A DNA stretch of 64,000 bases from Nostoc favosum CHAB5714 (lineage in GTDB: Bacteria; Cyanobacteriota; Cyanobacteriia; Cyanobacteriales; Nostocaceae): the NCBI RefSeq assembly GCF_020829495.1, contig NZ_JAIVFQ010000004.1:1-64000 (forward strand), given 5' to 3'. The notes under the pieces are model-generated. The model ran no database searches. It was not told the DNA's origin and worked only from the letters and a program-made list of their open reading frames with translations. Below are positions 57,886-64,000 of the stretch, piece after piece. The stretch's first letter is position 1. The number at the start of each line of letters is the position of its first letter. The position numbers and the translations under genes were made by a program.

Positions 57886-57976
57886 TTGAAGGTGCAACTT
57901 CCGAGTTCAGAGGTGCGACTTCCGAGTTCAGAGGTGCGACTTCCGAGTTCAGAGGTGCAACTTCCGAGTTCAGAGG
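57886..57976. repeat. 21-bp minisatellite, array 2a
   Basis: Four copies of the 21-bp unit containing AACTTCCGAGTTCAGAGG, in the orientation opposite to array 1 at 11950. It continues as array 2b after a MITE insertion. Confidence 0.88.
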
Positions 57977-58100
57977 CAATACAGTTCAGTTAAGCATTTT
58001 TTCTTCTCTTTCTTCTCTTCCTTCGTGTCCTTTGCGTCCTTTGCGGTTCGTTAAAAAAATTCACTTTGACAAAGAGTAAAGCCTTAACTGAACCGTATTG
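57977..58100. mobile_element. MITE family D inserted in the minisatellite
   Basis: A 124-bp element with ends CAATACAGTTCAGTTAAGC and CCTTAACTGAACCGTATTG. It is flanked by the 10-bp direct repeat AGTTCAGAGG at 57967-57976 and 58101-58110. Removing the element and one 10-mer restores the 21-bp phase of the array exactly, so it inserted after the array had formed. Confidence 0.88.
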
Positions 58101-58385
58101 AGTTCAGAGGTTCAACTTCCGAGTTCAGAGGTTCAACTTCCGAGTTCAAAGGCTCAACTTCCGAGTTCAAAGGCTCAACTTCCGAGTTCAGAGGTTCAAC
58201 TTCCGAGTTCAAAGGCTCAACTTCCGAGTTCAAAGGCTCAACTTCCGAGTTCAAAGGTGCAACTTCCGAGTTCAGAGGCTCAACTTCCGAGTTCAGAGGC
58301 TCAACTTCCGAGTTCAAAGGCTCAACTTCCGAGTTCAGAGGTGCAACTTCCGAGTTCAAAGGCTCAACTTCCGAGTTCAACTGCT
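58101..58385. repeat. 21-bp minisatellite, array 2b
   Basis: About thirteen further copies of the same unit, with single-base variants such as CTCAAC, TTCAAC and TGCAAC. Frames across it (about 110 codons, heptads NSEVEPL or SSKAQLP) are period artefacts. It ends with C/T-rich sequence shortly before the natG stop codon. Confidence 0.9.
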
Positions 58386-58415
58386 TCGTTATCCCCCTCA
58401 TCTCCCCCATTCCCC

Positions 58416-59333
58416 TCATCTCTCTTTAATTTGCACGCTGCGATTGAATAAATTCATGACTACAGAGATGGTTAAACTCAGGGTGAGATAAGTGAGCATA
58501 ATCAGTAATATCACTTCTACGGCTTTCCCCGTTTGGTTAAAGGTGGTGGAGGCGACAAAATAAATATCGGGATAGCCGATTGCGATCGCTAAACTAGTAT
58601 TTTTCGTCAAATTAAGATATTGACTCGTTAACGGTGGAATGATTACCCGCAAAGCTTGGGGAAAAATCACCAGCCGCATTGCTAACCCTGGTTTTAATCC
58701 TAGCGATCGCGCTGCTTCCCATTGTCCCTTTGGTACTGATTGAATCCCACCTCGAACAATTTCTGCAATAAACGCGCCTGTGTAAAAAGTTAATCCCAAC
58801 AGCAAAGCCGAAAACTCTGGTGATAGCGTAAACCAAGGAAGTTCTAAGCCATTTTGACTAATGCTAATAAAGCCCCAAAGGGATATCTTATTTCCTGTTT
58901 TAGGGAAACTGAGAAAAACAGCAAAGTACCAAAACAGCAATTGCAGCAGCAAGGGCGTATTGCGGAAAACCTCTACATAAACCATCGTGATATTCCGCAC
59001 TAGCCAGTTGTCAGAAAGTCGGGCTATCCCAGCACCTACCCCTACAATGGTTGTCAGAAAAATCCCTGCGATCGCCACCCGCAAGGAGTTAATTAACCCC
59101 ACCCACAAAGCATGACTGTAGGTGTCAGTGGGTTTGTAGCTAATCAGCGTCTCGCCAATATCAAAAGATGCTTGTTGCTTAAGAAAATCAAATCCAAACG
59201 GAATACCCAATTGCCGCAAATTGCGCTGGAGATTGCCCCACAGTATTACTACTACAACTGCTGCTAAAAATACGGCAACTAATTGCAAAGCAATGCGCCA
59301 AAAACGAACATCACGCCATATAGAATTAGTCAT
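58416..59333 (-). CDS. natG: Amino acid ABC transporter permease (NatG/AapQ-type)
   Basis: A permease of 305 residues with about six membrane segments and the EAA loop [20 protein letters not shown] near residue 210. It pairs with NatH to form the membrane channel. The start ATG ACT AAT is the last unit of a TAGTCAT repeat on the minus strand, so the first residues (MTNS) derive from the repeat. It follows natF by about 160 bases of repeats. Confidence 0.9.
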   Translation of the reverse strand: MTNSIWRDVRFWRIALQLVAVFLAAVVVVILWGNLQRNLRQLGIPFGFDFLKQQASFDIGETLISYKPTDTYSHALWVGLINSLRVAIAGIFLTTIVGVGAGIARLSDNWLVRNITMVYVEVFRNTPLLLQLLFWYFAVFLSFPKTGNKISLWGFISISQNGLELPWFTLSPEFSALLLGLTFYTGAFIAEIVRGGIQSVPKGQWEAARSLGLKPGLAMRLVIFPQALRVIIPPLTSQYLNLTKNTSLAIAIGYPDIYFVASTTFNQTGKAVEVILLIMLTYLTLSLTISVVMNLFNRSVQIKER

Positions 59334-59392
59334 TAGTCATTAGTCATTAGTCATTAGTCATTAGTCATTTGTCATTTGTCATTTGTCATTAA
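59324..59392. repeat. STRR: TAGTCAT repeat
   Basis: Eight or more TAGTCAT/TTGTCAT units between natG and natF; the unit at the natG end forms its start codon. Confidence 0.88.
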
Positions 59393-59398
59393 TTATTC

Positions 59399-59470
59399 TT
59401 CCCCTGCTTCCCCTGCTTCCCCTGCTTCCCCTGCTTCCCCTGCTTCCCCTGCTTCCCCTGCTTCCCCCGC
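59399..59470. repeat. STRR: CTTCCCCTG 9-bp tandem repeat
   Basis: Eight perfect 9-bp units of CTTCCCCTG, directly behind the natF stop. The Leu-Pro frame across it is an artefact. Confidence 0.9.
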
Positions 59471-59491
59471 TCCCAGCAAGAACTGCCCCCT

Positions 59492-60580
59492 CTACCGAAA
59501 CGGCGGAGAATAAAGCAGTCCGCCTTTGCTCCAAAGTTGATTTTGACCGCGAGCTAGATTCAGTTTTGTCTTTGGGCCGAGGTTGCGATCGTAAACTTCG
59601 GCGTAGTTGCCGACGTGCTTAATTATTCTGGCTGCAAAGTCGTTAGTTAAGCCGAGTCCTTCGCCAAGGTTGCCTTCGGTTCCTAAAAAGCGTTTAACAT
59701 CTGGATCAGTACTAGCAGCAAACTGACCCACATTCTGAGAAGTAATGCCCAACTCTTCAGCTTTTACTAGGGAATAAACCACCCACTTAACAGCATCTCC
59801 CCATTTAATATCCCCTTTAGCAACTGCTGGTGCAAGGGGTTCTGAAGATATCACTTCATTGAGAATCACGTTATCTTCTGGTTTGGGTAAAATTGTCCCC
59901 CGCGAAACTAATGCTGAACGGTCAGCCGTAATGCCGTCGCAACGACCTTCGGCATAAGTAGCAAAGGTAACGTTAACGTCTTCAAAGACAACGGGTTTGT
60001 AAGTGATGCCCCTTTTCCGCATTTGGTCTGCTAAGTTCTGTTCGGTAGTAGTTCCAGTTTGAACGCAGATTGCTTTATCCTTCAGGTCTGCCAGTGACTT
60101 AATGTTGCTATTTTTGCGAACCATTATGGCTTGTCCGTCGTAAAAGACCACAGGTGCAAATTCCAGACCTACAGAGGTATCGCGGCTAAGTGTCCAAGTA
60201 GTGTTGCGGCTGAGAACATCTACTTCGCCAGTTTGCAAAGCTGTAAACCGTTCTTTGGAATTGAGATTGCGAAATTCTACTGCATCTGGGTTGTCAAATA
60301 AAGCTGCGGCGATCGCGCGACAGACATCCACATCAATGCCGCTATATTTACCATCAGTTCCCACGAAGCTAAACCCTGGTACTTCACCACTGACACCGCA
60401 AATTACCTGACCACGGCTTTTAATATTATCCCAGCGATTTCTAGTTGCTGGCGCTGCTGGATTACTGCCTGGAGTACCGGGTGTACTTGCTGTTTGACCT
60501 GAATCTCCACCACAAGCCGCGATCGCAAAGACTAGAGGTGCGATCGCTAGAATTAAAGCTGATTTACGCATAAACTTCAT
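59492..60580 (-). CDS. natF: Amino acid ABC transporter substrate-binding protein (NatF/AapJ-type)
   Basis: A protein of 362 residues. A lipoprotein-like signal (LAIAPLVFAIAACGG, lipobox Cys23) should anchor it in the outer leaflet of the plasma membrane. The mature part is a family 3 solute-binding protein: IKSRGQVICGVSGEVPGFSF starts lobe I, then SGIDVDVCRAIAAALF and a cluster of ligand-contact residues. It brings acidic or neutral polar amino acids to NatG/NatH. A sequence matching the NtcA consensus GTA-N8-TAC lies 23 bases upstream. Confidence 0.92.
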   Translation of the reverse strand: MKFMRKSALILAIAPLVFAIAACGGDSGQTASTPGTPGSNPAAPATRNRWDNIKSRGQVICGVSGEVPGFSFVGTDGKYSGIDVDVCRAIAAALFDNPDAVEFRNLNSKERFTALQTGEVDVLSRNTTWTLSRDTSVGLEFAPVVFYDGQAIMVRKNSNIKSLADLKDKAICVQTGTTTEQNLADQMRKRGITYKPVVFEDVNVTFATYAEGRCDGITADRSALVSRGTILPKPEDNVILNEVISSEPLAPAVAKGDIKWGDAVKWVVYSLVKAEELGITSQNVGQFAASTDPDVKRFLGTEGNLGEGLGLTNDFAARIIKHVGNYAEVYDRNLGPKTKLNLARGQNQLWSKGGLLYSPPFR

Positions 60581-60602
60581 AAATTACTAGATAATAAAAA
60601 AT

Positions 60603-60616
60603 GTATTCTTCACTAC
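60603..60616 (-). promoter_or_regulatory. Candidate NtcA site upstream of natF
   Basis: GTATTCTTCACTAC fits GTA-N8-TAC, the binding consensus of the nitrogen regulator NtcA. It is only 22 bases before the natF start, so a normal NtcA-activated promoter (with a -10 box about 22 bases downstream) would overlap the coding sequence. It may act differently or be a chance match; the consensus is expected every few kilobases. Confidence 0.3.
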
Positions 60617-61219
60617 AATCATTTAGTGAAAACAATTTGTTGCTTGTAATATAAAACTTTACCAGTCTCTGTGCTATATTTATCCGCTTTTAAAAGCGGT
60701 AGTTGAAGTTTTTACTTATCTTTTCAAAAGCCTCAGATGGTTGCAGAAACTATCTCAACTTGGCTTCAGCTTTCAAAATTCATTGAAAATCCTGCCACCA
60801 TGCAAGTCTAGCAATACATTCATTCAACCTAGAAGAAAATATTAAAATTTAAGCGAGTTAGTGCTATATCCTTCACTGGGTAAGGTTTTAAAAATAGTGA
60901 TTTTCGCTTCTTTAATAATGAGCAAGGGTCTTTCAGAAAATATCATTCACAGCGCCGAACGATGATCTATATTTTCCTATCCTCAATGCCCCATGCCCAC
61001 TTGCCCTGAGCGACTTGTGCCGATTTGTGCCGAGCGACTTGTGCCGAGCGACTTGTGCCGAGCGAAGCCGAGGTAAGCCGAGGTAAGCCGAAGGGATGCC
61101 CAATACCCTAATTGCATACTTCTATGCGATCGCTTGTAGCCACACCAACCTAAACAACTACCCCTAGCAGGTTAAACTAGGTCTGGTAACAACTGCTCCA
61201 CGTTCCTTATGAGGCTTTT
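60617..61219. other. Gap before the YbjN-like gene
   Basis: About 600 bases. Tandem CGAGCGACTTGTGC and GAGGTAAGCC units lie at about 61005-61095. No gene seen; the natF promoter should be in the first part. Confidence 0.5.
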
Positions 61220-61777
61220 ATGGGAGCTAACCTCAAACAGATTGCCAACTATTTAGACAACCTTGGTTGGGACTACCGTTTTGATGATGAAGAAGACCGA
61301 ATTATAACAGGCGTGGAGGCTGATAACCTAGAAGATTTCCTAATAGTTGTCCAGTTGGATGAAGAGGGAAAATTTTTCCGGGTATTTGCCCCTCAAGTTA
61401 TGGCAGGAATTCAAGACCATCCTCACAAGGGAGTTATCCTCCAGACAATGCTTGCCATTTCCTGGGAAACCAAAATGTTGCAATGGGAGTATGACCCATC
61501 CGATGGCGAAATCCGTGCCATTATTGAGTTTCCTCTAGAAGACTCGATTCTCACAGAAAAACAATTTCACCGTTGTCTGAGTGGGTTAATTCAGATTGTG
61601 GATAGCATAGCAATACCTCGCCTGAAAGAAGTGATGGCAACAGGTTTTGATCCTGGGAATATAGAACTTGGGGAAAGACTGTTACTCAGTATCCAAGAAG
61701 AAGCCCCAGGATTGCTAGATTTACTGGAAAAAGCAATGGAAGCGCGAAAAAAGCGAGGAAGTTTTAAGAGCGACTGA
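61220..61777 (+). CDS. YbjN-domain-like protein
   Basis: A protein of 185 residues, acidic, with the alpha/beta layout of YbjN/Tir-chaperone-like proteins: LKQIANYLDNLGWDYRFDDE at the start, then VVQLDEEGKFFRVFAPQV, followed by LAISWETKMLQWEYDPSDGE. No enzymatic motif. YbjN is linked to stress tolerance in E. coli, and homologues in cyanobacteria are uncharacterised. GAGG lies about 9 bases before the ATG. Confidence 0.7.
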   Translation: MGANLKQIANYLDNLGWDYRFDDEEDRIITGVEADNLEDFLIVVQLDEEGKFFRVFAPQVMAGIQDHPHKGVILQTMLAISWETKMLQWEYDPSDGEIRAIIEFPLEDSILTEKQFHRCLSGLIQIVDSIAIPRLKEVMATGFDPGNIELGERLLLSIQEEAPGLLDLLEKAMEARKKRGSFKSD

Positions 61778-61854
61778 GACGGATCATCACTTAAATAGCT
61801 ATACTCCAAAGTGATACCCTCACTATATACTGAAATTTTCTGGGGCTGGATATT

Positions 61855-62499
61855 ATGACATCCTATGCAACCTCCTCTGCCAAAGCGGAAATGAGTGAAC
61901 TACGGCGGTTGAAAGGCTTACTACCGCCAGAATTACAGAGCTGGGTCACGGTTGAAGGCACAACTGAGGTCAATCCACCCCTGGTTCGTTGCGAAGAAAT
62001 TGGTAAAGACCAGGTAGAAATTCAAATTGACCTGGTGAAATGGGATGCCCTCGCAATGGATCAGCGTAATCTGCTGTTCTGGCATGAAGTTGCCCGCGTT
62101 CAAAATGACACGATTCCTAAAGATGGTTGGGAAATGGCAGCACTAGCCATCGGTTTAGGTGGTGCTGTAGGCGAATTGTGGGTACAAGATGGATTGCTTC
62201 TGGTGTTAGCTTTGTCGCTGTGTGGTGTGTCAGGCTGGCGACTGTACCAAAAGAATAATGGGGAAAAGCAACTAAAAGAATTGCTCAATGCTGATGAGAA
62301 AGCGATCGCTTTGGCAACTCGTTTTGGTTATAGCCTCCCCAATGCCTACAAGAGTCTTGGTAGCGCCTTGAAAACCCTGATTGACAATACTCCTAGTAAG
62401 CGCCAACGGTCAAGATACGAAGCAAGACTCTCTGCCCTCAAACGCAGTGCCAATAAGGCAAAAGCTAAATCCAAAACTCCAGATGAAGGCGGGTTGTAA
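61855..62499 (+). CDS. DUF3318-like protein, copy 2
   Basis: A protein of 214 residues: ELRRLKGLLPPELQSWVTVE at the N-terminus, a hydrophobic centre (about 98-128), then LNADEKAIALATRFGYS and a Lys/Arg-rich tail. It shares its layout with the protein at 25490-26092, including an acidic D(A/E)xAI helix after the membrane segment. DUF3318 has no known function. It lies 77 bases after the YbjN-like gene and may be co-transcribed. Confidence 0.75.
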   Translation: MTSYATSSAKAEMSELRRLKGLLPPELQSWVTVEGTTEVNPPLVRCEEIGKDQVEIQIDLVKWDALAMDQRNLLFWHEVARVQNDTIPKDGWEMAALAIGLGGAVGELWVQDGLLLVLALSLCGVSGWRLYQKNNGEKQLKELLNADEKAIALATRFGYSLPNAYKSLGSALKTLIDNTPSKRQRSRYEARLSALKRSANKAKAKSKTPDEGGL

Positions 62500-62514
62500 T
62501 TTAGTTAGGAGTAG

Positions 62515-62534
62515 AGACGCGATTAATCGCGTCT
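62515..62534. repeat. 20-bp palindrome AGACGCGATTAATCGCGTCT
   Basis: A perfect palindrome, identical to that at 4664-4683, again beside GAGTTA-type repeat sequence. Confidence 0.85.
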
Positions 62535-62731
62535 GTTAAGAGTTATGAATTATGAGTGAACTCGAAACTTCAAACTCCTCATTCCTCACTCCTCACTCTG
62601 CCTCCAACTGGGAATGCCTACTGAAGAGGCTGCTGCCTCCCTGATTAGCGGCAGCAGCCCAATGACAATTTCATAGAATCTTGCATTTTTCTTGACTACA
62701 TCTTTATCAAACTCAAATTTTACAGAAATTT

Positions 62732-63529
62732 TTACAGTTGGTTCAGCATTTTATGCGTCTGAGGGATCACACGCACATGCTTGAGAAAGCCCTTCATCAA
62801 AGCTTGCCACATCAAAACTTGATCAGCCGTAGGGGCAAGCACAGGTATTGGGGAGAATTGTTCCGATACTGGCAAAGGCGTAACAGGTTGTAAAAATACT
62901 GAGATATCTGGACTAACCTCTGCCACCAGCAAAGCTGAACGTTCCAACTCGGCTGGATCTGTGTTTTGAGACACAATTATCTTGACAAAAACATTTAAAT
63001 ATGAGTCATGACATAATTGGAGAAATTTAGCATGTTCTTGCCAATGACTTTCGCCGCTAACACTGGGCAATTTGAAATCCATACCTACAGAGTCTAAGTA
63101 AGGGAGAATCATTGCCAGTTGTTCTGGGCGATGTCCGCCAGTTTCTAAGTATATAGGTAGACCAGTTATGGCTCGCACTTCGGGTAGAAACTGCGTTAAA
63201 AAAGGGGCATGAAGAAGTGGTTCGCCTCCAGTTAAGCTAATGCTATCGTGTAGAGAAGGTAGATTTTGTCGTTCCACCCATTCGATTAGTATGGGTAGAG
63301 AGACAGGGTTAGAGTAGGTTTCAAAGTCGCGCAATCCAGGCGATCGCTCTATCCGACAACTAGCAGGTGCATTCCAAGTGTGGACACTATCACAAAATTG
63401 ACAGCGCAAATCACACAAAGCAAAACGAATAAATATCTGACGTATCCCTACATTTAGTCCTTCCCCTTGAATGGCAGAAAAGATTTCAATCAGGCGTGCG
63501 CTAGGTGTAACCGTATTTTTAGCAATCAT
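62732..63529 (-). CDS. queE: 7-carboxy-7-deazaguanine synthase
   Basis: A radical SAM enzyme of 265 residues that makes 7-carboxy-7-deazaguanine on the way to queuosine. The cluster motif is Cys39, Cys43 and Cys46 (FALCDLRCQFCDSV), the usual CX3CX2C. Other landmarks are FSAIQGEGLNVG at the N-terminus and SLTGGEPLLHAP, the SAM-contact GGE motif. It has a short Arg/Pro insert near residue 55 (NAPASCRIERSPG). It stands alone on the minus strand. Confidence 0.94.
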   Translation of the reverse strand: MIAKNTVTPSARLIEIFSAIQGEGLNVGIRQIFIRFALCDLRCQFCDSVHTWNAPASCRIERSPGLRDFETYSNPVSLPILIEWVERQNLPSLHDSISLTGGEPLLHAPFLTQFLPEVRAITGLPIYLETGGHRPEQLAMILPYLDSVGMDFKLPSVSGESHWQEHAKFLQLCHDSYLNVFVKIIVSQNTDPAELERSALLVAEVSPDISVFLQPVTPLPVSEQFSPIPVLAPTADQVLMWQALMKGFLKHVRVIPQTHKMLNQL

Positions 63530-63727
63530 TTGATGAGAGCAACGCGATCGCGCTGCGTCGGCACAACAGCAAGGGTGTTTTTTGGCTTCTTGTTCTATTG
63601 TGAATCGTCGCTAGCGATCTCCAATCTCAGCCCCAGTAAATCGCAATTAGTCCTTATTACTACTGATTCCAATATTAGGTTAAGTAATTTTCTAGGACAA
63701 AATAATGTTTGGCATATTACATTATAC

Positions 63728-64000
63728 ATGGCAACGAAAGTGCAGAGCTTCATGACTAGCCAACCGACAGAGGTCGATTTTCCAGTTAATTCCCTAAACG
63801 ACACGGCTATAGTGCAGGTGCCTAAGCGGTTGAGCGTCCTGGAGGCTTTAGGCTTTAAGCAAACCTGCCAAGGCTTAATCCAGTCCAATTCACATCCTAA
63901 GCAAATCATCATTGACTTTCACCAAACTATTTTTATGGATAGTAGTGGTTTAGGTGCCCTGGTTAGTAATTTTAAATACGCCCAGACTAAAGGGATTACA
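63728..64000 (+). CDS. STAS-domain anti-sigma-factor antagonist, cut by window end
   Basis: At least 91 codons, open to the window edge. After a short polar start (TSQPTEVDFPVN) the STAS domain begins with AIVQVPKRLSVLEALGFKQ. The conserved phosphorylatable Ser is in IFMDSSGLGALV. Such antagonists bind an anti-sigma factor or a kinase when dephosphorylated. I used the first ATG; a second ATG lies eight codons later at 63752. The 3' end and any fused domain are beyond the window. Confidence 0.88.
   Translation, partial: MATKVQSFMTSQPTEVDFPVNSLNDTAIVQVPKRLSVLEALGFKQTCQGLIQSNSHPKQIIIDFHQTIFMDSSGLGALVSNFKYAQTKGIT

Noticed and set aside
59383..59622. Leu-Pro repeat frame behind natF
   Set aside because: An artefact of the 9-bp CTTCCCCTG repeat running antisense into the natF coding sequence.
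63595..63912. Minus-strand frame of 105 codons at the right edge
   Set aside because: It is antisense to a convincing STAS-domain gene that continues past the window end.

Overview
The window looks like chromosomal DNA of a filamentous, probably heterocyst-forming cyanobacterium close to Nostoc/Anabaena. The evidence is the many HIP1 octamers (GCGATCGC), abundant short tandem repeats of 7-9 bp (STRR type), the light-independent chlorophyll genes chlL and chlN, a cyanobacterial SLH/OprB-type porin, and many families known mainly from cyanobacteria (DUF2499, DUF3593, DUF3318, DUF5331, TIGR02450). I saw no rRNA or tRNA gene, prophage or CRISPR array. Names rest on reading the protein sequences; no database search was possible.

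Layout. 0.6-8.1 kb: secreted PPC-repeat protein, Fe-S aldo/keto reductase, bifunctional nuclease, riboflavin synthase, M23 peptidase, biotin ligase and PgeF. 8.1-15 kb: an overlapping pair ending in a DTG aspartic protease, a GT87 glycosyltransferase beside CsaB, DUF2499/DUF3593, HisA and a Uma2 nuclease. 15.6-21.3 kb: two tandem paralogous coiled-coil proteins divergent from a phosphate regulatory cluster (sphR, sphS, phoU); gene order and protein type resemble what I recall for the Anabaena ZicK/ZacK shape filaments. 22.4-29.6 kb: a Crp-like regulator, a porin, membrane proteins and gaps packed with miniature inverted-repeat elements. 29.9-31.1 kb: a small gene graveyard (Uma2 tail, VapC with one nonsense codon beside an intact antitoxin gene). 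31.2-38.3 kb: transketolase, FabF, ACP, an HdrB-like CCG protein and LpxD. 38.9-46.9 kb: flavoprotein, rubredoxin, SRPBCC protein, ClpB, a second toxin-antitoxin remnant and small genes. 47.5-50.8 kb: chlL, DUF5331, chlN. 50.9-52.6 kb: DUF4160/DUF2442 and YefM/YoeB-type small gene pairs. 52.7-60.6 kb: LysR regulator, methyltransferase and an amino-acid ABC transporter (natF, natG, natH, bgtA) whose gene order is broken up by an Rpn nuclease, a 21-bp minisatellite and a MITE. 61.2-64 kb: YbjN-like and DUF3318 proteins, QueE, and a STAS protein cut by the window edge.

The most unusual content is between and at the edges of genes. At least six families of small inverted-repeat elements occur, several with more than one copy. 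One family carries clear 10-bp direct repeats, and one of its copies has landed inside a minisatellite so that removing it restores the repeat phase. Short tandem repeats supply the start codons of three genes and the stop codon of a fourth. Two unrelated toxin-antitoxin loci have lost the toxin but kept the antitoxin gene. GT87 is flanked by csaB on one side and a diverged csaB tail on the other.
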